The notes beneath the pieces are model-generated. The model made no database searches. It was not told the DNA's origin and was given only the letters and a program-made list of their open reading frames with translations. This document shows positions 1 through 7,588 of a stretch of DNA of 64,000 nucleotides, piece by piece (positions within the stretch are counted from its first letter, which is position 1; each line of letters opens with the position of its first letter). A program made the position numbers and the translations under genes. The DNA is from Parazoarcus communis (GTDB lineage Bacteria > Pseudomonadota > Gammaproteobacteria > Burkholderiales > Rhodocyclaceae). The stretch lies in NCBI RefSeq assembly GCF_003111645.1, contig NZ_CP022187.1, positions 1,922,001-1,986,000 of the forward strand. The letters run 5' to 3'.

Positions 1-1
1 G

Positions 2-40
2 CGCAAGATGAGCTATTACCACAGCAAACGCACGCAGTAG
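2..40 (+). CDS. 3' end of an unidentified gene (partial)
   Basis: Reading from base 2, an open frame runs to a TAG at 38-40 and would encode a basic C-terminal tail ending MSYYHSKRTQ. Only 12 codons are inside the window, so no family can be assigned. It is convergent with the amidase gene that ends at 57, which is a normal arrangement. It could also be chance; confidence is low. Confidence 0.3.
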   Translation, partial: RKMSYYHSKRTQ

Positions 41-56
41 GCACCAAGGCCTGGCG

Positions 57-767
57 CTACCTGACGGGGTCGCCGTTGCGCAGGCAGGCGGCGATGGCAG
101 TGGCGATGCCGTCGGCCATGCGCGCCTGTCGCACGGGGTCGCGCAACAGCAGTTCTTCATCCCGGTGCTTGATCACGCCCGCCTCGAACAGCAGCGCGGG
201 CATGCTGGCGTGGCGCAGGACGGCGAGACCATCGTAGTAATGCACCGCATGGGCGGCATCGGCATAGGGGCGGCGACGCGCGTTCTTGTGCGTGGGGACG
301 AAACCCAGCCGCTGCAGCCGCGCCCCTGCCACGCGCGCGCACAGCAGGCTGCGCGGCAGGTCGGGATTCTCGCGCGAGACGAATAGCGAGTGACCGGCGA
401 ACTCATCGTTGAAGTCGAGCGCCAGACCGTTCCACGTCCACGGCTGCAGCTCGTGCGCGGACACCGAGTCGTGATGGATGGAGATGAACAGCTCGGCACC
501 TTCGGCCGCAGCTTGCGCGGGCCGGGCACGCAGGCTGGGGATCTCGCCGTCTGCGTTGATGACCCGCACCGTCAGCCCGCGCTCGCGCAGCGCGCTCACC
601 AGTTGCCAGGCCAGATCGCGATTGAACTCGAACTCGCTGCGCCCCCTGGCACTGGTCGCCCCGCTGGCCGCGAGGGTGTGGCCGATATCGACCGCAACGG
701 TCTGCGCCTGCGCCCCTGCCATGAACAGCGCAAAGATCAGGCCGGCACGGAAAAACGTCTGGAGCAA
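57..767 (-). CDS. N-acetylmuramoyl-L-alanine amidase (Amidase_3 family), secreted
   Basis: Predicted zinc amidase that cleaves the bond between N-acetylmuramic acid and the peptide stem of peptidoglycan in the periplasm. The protein opens with a hydrophobic signal peptide ending near GAQAQT. It then shows the family's zinc and catalytic landmarks: DIGH, a Glu in RGRSEFEFN, SIHHDS and a late LFEAG motif. The frame stays open upstream through the palindromic repeat at 914-967, but that N-terminal part is not credible protein. I place the start at a TTG (767-765), preceded by CGAGG at suitable spacing, giving about 236 residues; a GTG further upstream is an alternative. It lacks the AMIN domain of classical AmiC, so it is a short-form amidase. 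Confidence 0.8.
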   Translation of the reverse strand: MLQTFFRAGLIFALFMAGAQAQTVAVDIGHTLAASGATSARGRSEFEFNRDLAWQLVSALRERGLTVRVINADGEIPSLRARPAQAAAEGAELFISIHHDSVSAHELQPWTWNGLALDFNDEFAGHSLFVSRENPDLPRSLLCARVAGARLQRLGFVPTHKNARRRPYADAAHAVHYYDGLAVLRHASMPALLFEAGVIKHRDEELLLRDPVRQARMADGIATAIAACLRNGDPVR

Positions 768-913
768 GATGAAAACCTCGGTGCGTGAAAGGCCGCAGTG
801 TGTAACGCCAGCATCGTATACGCCATCCACGATAATCCTTATGCACAGCCGCCGCGAAGCCCGCGCGGGTTGTTGCGACGCAGCGCCCAACGCGGTAAAA
901 AAAGCATTCAAAG

Positions 914-967
914 AATCAAAGGGGTCAGAGTCGTTTGAAATTTCAAACGACTCTGACCCCTTTGATT
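914..967. repeat. Palindromic repeat copy 1 (REP-like)
   Basis: A perfect 54-base palindrome with 27-base arms and no central spacer. Each arm contains GGGGTCAGAGTCGTTTGAAA and the outer bases are AATCAAA/TTTGATT. It lies between the divergent amidase and deaminase genes and ends 23 bases before the deaminase start codon. The left edge shows an 8-base near-perfect tandem duplication (906-913 and 914-921). Identical arms recur at 14447, 15261 (half), 19878 and 26639. The apparent extension of both flanking reading frames through this element is an artefact of the palindrome being open. Confidence 0.95.
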
Positions 968-990
968 GCAATCCGATATGGAGCCCTGCC

Positions 991-2364
991 ATGAGCCGTA
1001 GCCTGCTGATTCGAAACGCCCTCCTCCTTGCCACCATGGACGATCAGCGTCGCGAGATCGGGAATGGCTGGGTGCTGATTCGTGGCAACCGGATCGAGGC
1101 GCTGGGCGAAGCCGGGGACGCGCCCGACACCGCGGACGAGATCATCGACGCCAGCGGTTGCGTGGTGACGCCGGGCCTGGTGAACACGCACCATCACATG
1201 TACCAGACCCTGACCCGTGCGGTGCCCGGTGCGCAGGATTGCGAACTGTTCGGCTGGCTCAAGCGCCTGTACCCGATCTGGGCGAGGCTCACACCGGCGA
1301 TGATCCGGGTATCGACGCAGACGGCGATGACCGAGCTGATCATGTCCGGGTGCACGACCGCGTCGGACCACCTCTACATCTATCCGAACGGCTGCACGCT
1401 GGACGACTCGATCGAGGCCGCCGCGGAGATCGGCATGCGCTTTCATGCCTGCCGGGGTTCGATGAGCGTGGGTGAATCCAAGGGCGGCCTGCCGCCCGAC
1501 CGCGTGGTGGAGCACGAATCCGCCATCCTGAAGGATTCCCAGCGTCTGATCGAAGCGTGGCACGACCCGGCGGACGGGGCCATGCTCAAGATCGCGCTGG
1601 CGCCATGTTCGCCGTTTTCGGTGTCGCAGGATCTGATGCGCGAATCCGCGGTCATGGCCCGCCACTACGGTGTTGGCCTGCACACCCACCTGGCCGAGAC
1701 CGTGGGCGACGTGGCCTACAGCCGCGAGCGTTTTGGCCGCACCCCGGCACAGTACGCCGAAGACCTGGGCTGGACCGGTGAGGGCGTGTGGCATGCGCAC
1801 TGTGTGTGCCTGGACGACCACGGCATCGACCTCTTCGCCCGCACCCGCACCGGGGTGGCGCACTGCCCTTCGTCCAACATGCGCCTGGGCTCCGGCATCG
1901 CTCCCATCCGCAAGATGATCGACGCCGGCGTGCCCGTGGGCCTGGGGGTGGATGGATCGGCCTCGAACGACGCCGGCCATCTGCTGCTGGAAGCACGCAT
2001 GGCGATGCTGCTGGCGAGGGTGCGCGACACTGGCGACGGCAGCGGCGACCCCGCCGCACTGAGCGCGCGCCAGGCGCTGGAGCTTGCCACCCGCGGCGGT
2101 GCTGCAGCCCTCGGACGCCGTGACATCGGCCACCTCGCACCCGGCATGTGTGCCGACCTCGCGATCTTCGACGTCGCCGGCATCGCCCACGCCGGTGCCC
2201 TGCACGACCCCCTTGCCGCCCTGCTCTTTGCCGCGCCGGCCGGCGTCCGGCACAGCATCATCAACGGCCGCCAGGTCGTGCGCGACGGCGAATTGCTGAC
2301 CGTCGATACACAGCGCCTGACCGAAATGCACAACCGCATGGCCCGGGTGCTGCTCGAAGACTAG
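991..2364 (+). CDS. 8-oxoguanine deaminase-like amidohydrolase
   Basis: A 457-residue metal-dependent amidohydrolase of the cytosolic deaminase/TrzN-AtzB superfamily, closest in pattern to 8-oxoguanine deaminases, which salvage oxidised guanine by hydrolytic deamination. Zinc-site motifs are visible in order: NTHHHM (first HxH), HTHLAET, HAHCVCL, and the Asp in GLGVDGSASNDAG. The start at 991 has GGAG seven bases upstream; the open frame extends far upstream only because the palindromic repeat and the shadow of the amidase gene are open. Substrate assignment among 8-oxoguanine, hydroxyatrazine-like triazines or other aminopurines cannot be settled from motifs alone. Confidence 0.8.
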   Translation: MSRSLLIRNALLLATMDDQRREIGNGWVLIRGNRIEALGEAGDAPDTADEIIDASGCVVTPGLVNTHHHMYQTLTRAVPGAQDCELFGWLKRLYPIWARLTPAMIRVSTQTAMTELIMSGCTTASDHLYIYPNGCTLDDSIEAAAEIGMRFHACRGSMSVGESKGGLPPDRVVEHESAILKDSQRLIEAWHDPADGAMLKIALAPCSPFSVSQDLMRESAVMARHYGVGLHTHLAETVGDVAYSRERFGRTPAQYAEDLGWTGEGVWHAHCVCLDDHGIDLFARTRTGVAHCPSSNMRLGSGIAPIRKMIDAGVPVGLGVDGSASNDAGHLLLEARMAMLLARVRDTGDGSGDPAALSARQALELATRGGAAALGRRDIGHLAPGMCADLAIFDVAGIAHAGALHDPLAALLFAAPAGVRHSIINGRQVVRDGELLTVDTQRLTEMHNRMARVLLED

Positions 2365-2497
2365 GCGGGCCGACCGACGCACGCCGAGATCGATAGCCCC
2401 CGCAGGCATATAAACTAAACTTTTTATTCTTTTGAAGTCTTTCCGCAGTGCGGTAATTTAGCGCGATCAGAAATCCGTCGCGCAGAAGAACCGCACC

Positions 2498-4303
2498 ATG
2501 CAGGTCCCCGAGACTTACCACGCCCTGATTGTCGGCCTCGTGCTGATCGCCCTGTTTGCCTGCTTCGCACGCGAGTGGCTCAAGCCCGACGTCGCGGTGA
2601 TGGGCGCGGTGGCTTTGCTGATGGCGATCGGGCTGCTCGACCCCAAGCAGGTGCTCGGCGTGTTCAGCAACAGCGCCCCGATCACGATTGCCTGCCTGTT
2701 CATCATCAGCGGCGCGCTGAGCAAGACCGGCTGCGTGGACCGCATGGGTGAGTGGATCGGCTCGATGGCGGGAAACAGCGAGCGCCGTCTGCTGCTGGCG
2801 ATGATCGCGGTGGGGCTGTTCGTGTCGCCCTTCATCAACAACACGCCGGTGGTGATGGTGATGATTCCGGCGGTGATCGCGATGGGCAGCCGTTACGGTG
2901 TGGCGCCATCCCGCCTGCTGATTCCGCTCTCGTACGCAACGATTCTGGGCGGCATGATCACCATGGTCGGCACCTCGACCAACATCCTGGTCGATGGTGT
3001 GGCGCGCAGCCACGGGCTGGCGCCCTTCCGCATGTTCGAGATCAGCCCGGCGGCAATCTTGCTGGCGCTGCTCGGCTGTGCCTTCATGCTGTGGTTTGCC
3101 CCGCGTCTGCTGCCGGTTCGCGAAACCCTGACGCAGCAGTTTACCGGCAGCGGCGACCGCCTGTTCATGACCGAACTCTTCGTACCCGAAGGCTCGCGCC
3201 TGGCCGGACGCACGCTCAAGGATGCGCGCCTGTCGAACGGCGTGATCAAGGTGCTCAACCTGTTTCGCGGCGACGAAGAGATCTCGTCGCCCTCGCCCGA
3301 CACCACGCTGATGGTCGGCGACCGCGTCGTGGTTCACAGCCGCAGCAGCGCGATGATGGACCTGCGCAGCAGCACCGACCTGATCGGCCTGCAGGCACAG
3401 GGCGCAGACCCTCACGACCTCGAGACCCTGCGCCGGCGCGGCGTGGTGATGGTGGAGGCGATCGTGGGCCAGACCTCGCGCTATGTGCTGCGCCCGATTC
3501 GCGACCTTGACCTGGCCGCACGCTACGGCATTCACCTGATCGCCGTGCATCGCAAGAACGCGTCGATTGCCGACATTGGCGACGACTTCCAGCTGCAGTT
3601 CGGTGACGTGCTGCTGGTCGAAGGCACACCGGCCCAGATCAAGCGCTTCTGCGAGAACGGCGACCTGTTCGCGATTACCGACGGCAAGGCGCCGGTGAAC
3701 AACCACCGCAAGGCGCCGATCGCACTCGCCACCATCGTCGGCGTGATGGCGCTTGCCGCCTTCAACGTGATGCCGATCGAAGGCCTGGCCATCATCGGTG
3801 CCGTGATCGTGGTGGCCACCGGCTGTCTGCGCGCAGACGAGGCCTACAAGTCGATCGAATGGCCGATTCTGGTGCTGATCTTCGGCATGCTGGCGATGAG
3901 CATCGCCATGCGCGACTCCGGACTGGACAAGCTGCTCGCGGGCAGCCTGGTCAATATCGGCGGCGACCTGCCGCCGTGGATGATGCTGTCGCTGGTGATC
4001 CTGATCACCTCGATCGCGACCGAGTTCATCAGCAATAACGCGGTGGCGGTGCTGTTTACACCCATCGTGATCGGCATCGCGGAGCATATCGGCGTCGATC
4101 CGCGGCCCTTCGTGGTGGGCGTGATGTTTGCAGCCAGCGCGAGCTTTGCCACCCCCATCGGCTATCAGACCAACACCCTGGTGTACAACGCCGGCAACTA
4201 CCGCTTCACCGACTTCGCCCGGCTCGGCGTGCCGCTCAACCTCATCGTGTGGATCAGTGCGACGGTGCTGATTCCGCTCTTCTGGCCGCTGGCACGGGTC
4301 TGA
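2498..4303 (+). CDS. SLC13/DASS-type permease with two central TrkA-C domains
   Basis: A 601-residue inner-membrane transporter. The N-terminal half holds about five hydrophobic segments and the signature SPFINNTPVV and MVGTSTN motifs of divalent anion:Na+ symporters. Residues about 205-385 form two soluble RCK_C/TrkA-C-like modules (for example FVPEGSRLAGRTL and VGDRVVVHS). The C-terminal half repeats the membrane unit with EFISNNAVAVL and ATPIGYQTN. The family moves sulfate, dicarboxylates or other anions; the substrate here is unknown. Its upstream region (2365-2497) is AT-richer than its surroundings and probably holds the promoter. No neighbour suggests a pathway. Confidence 0.85.
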   Translation: MQVPETYHALIVGLVLIALFACFAREWLKPDVAVMGAVALLMAIGLLDPKQVLGVFSNSAPITIACLFIISGALSKTGCVDRMGEWIGSMAGNSERRLLLAMIAVGLFVSPFINNTPVVMVMIPAVIAMGSRYGVAPSRLLIPLSYATILGGMITMVGTSTNILVDGVARSHGLAPFRMFEISPAAILLALLGCAFMLWFAPRLLPVRETLTQQFTGSGDRLFMTELFVPEGSRLAGRTLKDARLSNGVIKVLNLFRGDEEISSPSPDTTLMVGDRVVVHSRSSAMMDLRSSTDLIGLQAQGADPHDLETLRRRGVVMVEAIVGQTSRYVLRPIRDLDLAARYGIHLIAVHRKNASIADIGDDFQLQFGDVLLVEGTPAQIKRFCENGDLFAITDGKAPVNNHRKAPIALATIVGVMALAAFNVMPIEGLAIIGAVIVVATGCLRADEAYKSIEWPILVLIFGMLAMSIAMRDSGLDKLLAGSLVNIGGDLPPWMMLSLVILITSIATEFISNNAVAVLFTPIVIGIAEHIGVDPRPFVVGVMFAASASFATPIGYQTNTLVYNAGNYRFTDFARLGVPLNLIVWISATVLIPLFWPLARV

Positions 4304-4443
4304 GCCGGCGTTTCACGACATCCTGACTTAAGGCAGCAGACACCCTTCGTGTGCCCCTGCCGCCGCGCGCCTTGCCCTTCCGCCACGTCCCGCCACGCGC
4401 GGGGGCTGGAGCCGCAGTCGCACGCCGTACCCGCCCCTGCACC

Positions 4444-4459
4444 GTATCAGCGCTGATAC
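4444..4459. promoter_or_regulatory. 16-base perfect palindrome, candidate activator site
   Basis: GTATCAGCGCTGATAC is a perfect 16-base inverted repeat about 190 bases upstream of the sigma-54 promoter at 4650. Enhancer-binding proteins usually bind inverted repeats 100-200 bases upstream of such promoters, so this is the best candidate site for the VpsR-like activator encoded at 10111-11442. Assignment is by position and symmetry only. The 422-base gap 4304-4725 otherwise holds no gene; it also contains a short CTGTACAG palindrome near 4568. Confidence 0.45.
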
Positions 4460-4649
4460 ACATTCGGTTTCAAGGCTGCGTTCGCCGCTCGTACGGGCCT
4501 CAGGCCGCGTTTGAATGCCATGAGAATGCGAATCACGGCCCCGTGCCCCCTGAGTCTGTAACAAACCTGTACAGATCACGCCTGTCCGCGCCGCGATTCT
4601 CACCCGAATTTTCGCAAAACCTCCATATATCTCAGCCACTTGAAGAGGA

Positions 4650-4665
4650 TGGCACGAGAGCTGCT
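4650..4665 (+). promoter_or_regulatory. Sigma-54 (-24/-12) promoter
   Basis: TGGCACGAGAGCTGCT matches the sigma-54 consensus TGGCACG-RNNN-TTGCW at all but one defined position, with the invariant GG (4651-4652) and GC (4663-4664) exactly ten bases apart. Transcription would start near 4676, about 50 bases before the first gene of the secreted-protein operon at 4726. A sigma-54 activator with an intact GAFTGA loop is encoded 6 kb downstream in the same locus. Confidence 0.8.
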
Positions 4666-4725
4666 GATGATGAACCCGAGGTGGGACCTCTTGCCCCGCC
4701 CTCAAACGGCTCAGAGGAGGAAATC

Positions 4726-6414
4726 ATGAAACTCAGTCTGCTATCAGGTGCAATCGCACTGGCGTTCGGATTTGCCACGCAGGCCATGGCCAACCCGACC
4801 AATACGGTCAATGAAGCAACTGACTCAAACACGCAGACGGCTACGGCGACGTCGACGCAAGGCGGCACCGGCCCACAGGCGAATGAGTACGCGACAGCGA
4901 AATGGGACAGCAGCACGTTCACGGACAGCAGCAACAACTCCGATAACAGCAACAACTCGGACAACAGCAATAACTCCGACAACAGCAATAACTCCGACAA
5001 CAGCAACAATTCGGACAACAGCACCAATGGCATGGCGATGGCCAAGGACTACGGCAATGCGGCCGCGGTCAATGGCGCGACAGCCTCTTCGGCGATGACC
5101 GACTCCTTCAATACGACGAAGGCGATCGCGATGACGAAGCTCGACGGCATGGTCACCAAGATCCAGGTTCATGGCTTGGGCAACCACGCAATGAACATGG
5201 GTAGCGTCAATGGCGGCGACGGTGGCAAGGCTTACGGCGGCGACGGCGGCAGCGCGACTGGCGGCAATGCCAGGGGTGCCAACGGTGCCGACGGCGGCAA
5301 GGCCTATGGCGGCAATGGCGGTGATGGCGCCTCCGGCGGCAGTGCAACAGCGGGCAACGCCGACTCCGGCTACGTGAAAGGCGGCAGCGGTGGCGACGGC
5401 GGCCTGGCGAAGAACGCCACGGGCGGCAACGGTGGCGAAGCCTCGGCAACGACAGGTAACGCACGCGCAAACGACTCCGCGACAGGTGGCAACGCCATGG
5501 GCAAGGTCGGTGGCGCGACGGCATCCGGCGGCAAGGCCTATGCCAAGGACAGCGCCTCTTCGGGCAGCGCATCGGGTAGCGGCGGCAACGGCATGGCGTC
5601 CGACAAGAGCTATGCAGGCGGCGCAATGGCCGGCAGCAAGGCCGGCGGCAGCGGCGCCGATTCGGGCTCTGCAGACGCAGGAAGCTCCTGGGCCAAGGCT
5701 GCTGATGGCACCGCCCGGACACGTGGCGAGGGCAACGACCCGGCTGACGTAGCCAACCGTGCCACCTCGACCAGCGGTTCTGGCGGCACGTCCGGCGCAG
5801 CAACCTCGACCGGCGGCACGTCCGGCGCAGCGACCGCAAGCGGCGGTACCAGCACGCAAACCGCGACGGCCACGGCTGGTGCAGGCACGGCGACTGGCGG
5901 TGCAGCCACGTCCGGCGGCGCAACGGCCACGGCAGGCGCAGCAACCGCGACGGCGGGTACCAACACCTCGACCGGCGGTGCGGCGAGTTCGAGCGCCACG
6001 GCGACCTCGGGTAACAGCTCGGCCAACGGTGGCGCAGGCGGAATGGCCTCCAACACCGGCGGTGCTGGCGGTGACGGCGGTGCAGCCACCAGTGGCAGCG
6101 CGAGTGGCGGTGCAGCGACCGGCGGTGCTGGCGGTGCTGGCGGCTCCGGCCAGGGCGGTAGCGGTGGTGCTGGCGGTGCTGGCGGCACGGTGACCGCAGG
6201 TGCGGCAACCGGTGGTGCTGGCCAGGGCGGTAACGGCGGCGCTGGTGGTGCTGGCGGTGCGGTGACGGTGGATGCGGGACACTTCAACCTGTCCAACTCC
6301 ATCAGCGGCAGCTTCACCAACGGTGCTGGCATCATCCTCAATTCCCAGAACACCGGGATTGGTTCGCTGGTGCAGCAGAGTGCCAACGTCCAGGCCAACC
6401 TGACCCTCAGGTAA
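4726..6414 (+). CDS. Secreted Gly/Ala/Ser/Asn-rich repeat protein, candidate fibre subunit
   Basis: A 562-residue low-complexity secreted protein, first gene after the sigma-54 promoter, with a strong GAGGAGG ribosome site. Residues 1-21 are a signal peptide ending QAMA. Residues about 66-101 are hexapeptide repeats (DNSNNS-like). Residues about 160-515 are dominated by GG, GGA and GGD motifs with Ala, Thr and Ser, with no cysteine seen. The last 45 residues differ: a VTVDAGHFNLSNSISGSF block followed by an N/Q-rich segment (LNSQNTGIGSLVQQSANVQ). It has no recognised domain. Its position beside a C39 peptidase and a coiled-coil/barrel protein suggests the major exported structural protein of a Fap-like system, but canonical FapB/FapC repeats are not visible. 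The reverse strand is also open because of codon bias. Confidence 0.7.
   Translation: MKLSLLSGAIALAFGFATQAMANPTNTVNEATDSNTQTATATSTQGGTGPQANEYATAKWDSSTFTDSSNNSDNSNNSDNSNNSDNSNNSDNSNNSDNSTNGMAMAKDYGNAAAVNGATASSAMTDSFNTTKAIAMTKLDGMVTKIQVHGLGNHAMNMGSVNGGDGGKAYGGDGGSATGGNARGANGADGGKAYGGNGGDGASGGSATAGNADSGYVKGGSGGDGGLAKNATGGNGGEASATTGNARANDSATGGNAMGKVGGATASGGKAYAKDSASSGSASGSGGNGMASDKSYAGGAMAGSKAGGSGADSGSADAGSSWAKAADGTARTRGEGNDPADVANRATSTSGSGGTSGAATSTGGTSGAATASGGTSTQTATATAGAGTATGGAATSGGATATAGAATATAGTNTSTGGAASSSATATSGNSSANGGAGGMASNTGGAGGDGGAATSGSASGGAATGGAGGAGGSGQGGSGGAGGAGGTVTAGAATGGAGQGGNGGAGGAGGAVTVDAGHFNLSNSISGSFTNGAGIILNSQNTGIGSLVQQSANVQANLTLR
4921..5028 (+). repeat. 18-base in-frame tandem repeat array
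   Basis: Five to six copies of an 18-base unit (AACAGCAACAACTCGGAC-like, with synonymous variation) encode DNSNNS hexapeptides inside the Gly-rich protein. Because the unit is a multiple of three, slippage would change length without breaking the frame. Confidence 0.8.
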
Positions 6415-6487
6415 GCCTGAAAACGATGCCGGGTGGCTCGTCCAGCACCCGGCATCCATGCACGATATGCAGCATAGGAGGCTGACC

Positions 6488-6862
6488 ATGAGACCCCATC
6501 TGTCCATGATCGCCCTGGGCATTGCACTGGCTGTGACATGCAGCTCGCCTGCCTCGGTGCACGCAGAAGTATTCGTGCCGACCGTCACCGACGAGACGCG
6601 CAACGATTCGATCGGTCTTGGAAGCGCCCCCCTTGACGAGAGCGTGCTGGAGAACCAGCGGGGCGGCTCGGATCTGCATCTGAGCGAGATTCGCGCTGTT
6701 GGCAACGTCAGCGAGGTGGAATCGCACAACGTCATCACCGGCCACAACATTGTTTCGGACGGTGCGCTTGCAGGCGCATCCGGCATGCCGATGTTCATTC
6801 AGAACAGCGGTAATGGTGTGCTGATCCAGAACGCAGTCATCCTCAATGTCGAGGTGAAGTAA
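6488..6862 (+). CDS. Small secreted protein with RGG motif and N/Q-rich C-terminus
   Basis: A 124-residue protein with an AGGAG ribosome site just upstream and a signal peptide of about 26 residues ending SVHA. Residues 49-60 read LDESVLENQRGG, a double-glycine-leader-like motif nearly matching one in the gene at 7589. The remaining 64 residues include NVITGHNIVSDGAL and two IQN motifs (FIQNSGNGVLIQNAVI), a pattern resembling amyloid-forming repeats. It sits six bases upstream of the C39 peptidase ribosome site, so it is probably co-translated and a candidate substrate. No named family recognised; the role as minor fibre component or nucleator is inference. Confidence 0.7.
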   Translation: MRPHLSMIALGIALAVTCSSPASVHAEVFVPTVTDETRNDSIGLGSAPLDESVLENQRGGSDLHLSEIRAVGNVSEVESHNVITGHNIVSDGALAGASGMPMFIQNSGNGVLIQNAVILNVEVK

Positions 6863-6874
6863 AGGAGCATGACG

Positions 6875-7576
6875 ATGAAACGCATCGTGCTCCGTTCAGG
6901 CCTTTTGATCGTCGTGGCGATAGTGCAATCACTTGCCGCCACGACGGCCTTCTCCGACCAGCTGAGATTTCACGCTCCGATGGGCGGCCAGCTGACGGTG
7001 CCCACCGTCAGCCTGAAGGAAGCACGTTTTCTGTCGACCCTGCGCCAGCAGTACGACTTCAGTTGCGGCTCGGCGGCGGTCGCCACCCTCCTCACCCACC
7101 ACTACGATCAATCGGTTGGCGAATCCAGAGTGTTCGAGGTCATGTACGAACACGGCAACCAGGAGAAGATCCGGCGTGAGGGGTTTTCGATGCTTGACAT
7201 GAAGCGCTACCTCGATCATCTCGGCTATCGCGCCGAGGGGGTGGAGGCAACGCTCGATCAGCTGGCGTTGGCCTCCGTGCCCGCCATTGCACTGATACAG
7301 GAGAACGGTTACGCACACTTCGTTGTCATCAAGGGCGTGCGCGATGGCAAGGTGCTTCTGGGCGACCCGGCGCTCGGCACGCGCGTGATGAAGCGCCAGG
7401 CGTTCGAGAAAATATGGGTCAACAGCATCCTGCTGGTTGCACGTAACCGTGTCGGCATGGCCCGCTTCAACGACGAATCCGACTGGCGCGTGCAGCCAAG
7501 CGCGCCGATTGCACGCGGTCTCGACCGCAACATGGCAGACGTGCAGTTGCTTCGTCGCGGCCCCTGGGATTACTGA
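6875..7576 (+). CDS. Periplasmic C39-family cysteine peptidase (FapD-like)
   Basis: A 233-residue stand-alone C39 peptidase with a signal peptide (ending near TAFS), so it should act in the periplasm rather than on the cytoplasmic face of an ABC exporter. The catalytic set is visible: Gln58/59 and Cys64 in QQYDFSCGSAA, His148 in YAHFVV and Asp164 in LLGDPALG. C39 enzymes usually cut after Gly-Gly in leader peptides, and both neighbouring proteins carry an RGG motif. FapD of the Fap amyloid operon is this type of protein. I chose the ATG at 6875 because AAAGGAGC lies seven bases away; the ATG at 6869 is too close to it. Confidence 0.85.
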   Translation: MKRIVLRSGLLIVVAIVQSLAATTAFSDQLRFHAPMGGQLTVPTVSLKEARFLSTLRQQYDFSCGSAAVATLLTHHYDQSVGESRVFEVMYEHGNQEKIRREGFSMLDMKRYLDHLGYRAEGVEATLDQLALASVPAIALIQENGYAHFVVIKGVRDGKVLLGDPALGTRVMKRQAFEKIWVNSILLVARNRVGMARFNDESDWRVQPSAPIARGLDRNMADVQLLRRGPWDY

Positions 7577-7588
7577 GGACACCGCGCC

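Noticed and set aside
478-990. N-terminal extension of the deaminase gene
   Set aside because: The frame is open only because the palindromic repeat and the antisense of the amidase gene lack stops; the deaminase starts at 991 with its own ribosome site.
2261-4087. Long His/Gln-rich frame antisense to the SLC13 permease
   Set aside because: Typical antisense shadow of a high-GC gene with biased codons; no start context and no recognisable domain.
4921-5028. CRISPR array
   Set aside because: The repeats are contiguous 18-base coding units with no spacers. No cas genes occur, and the palindromic repeats elsewhere are not regularly spaced.
4825-6798. Long open frames on the reverse strand of the Gly-rich protein gene
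   Set aside because: They are low-complexity mirror translations of GGC/GCC-rich codons, with no ribosome site and no family; the forward frame has a signal peptide, promoter and operon context.
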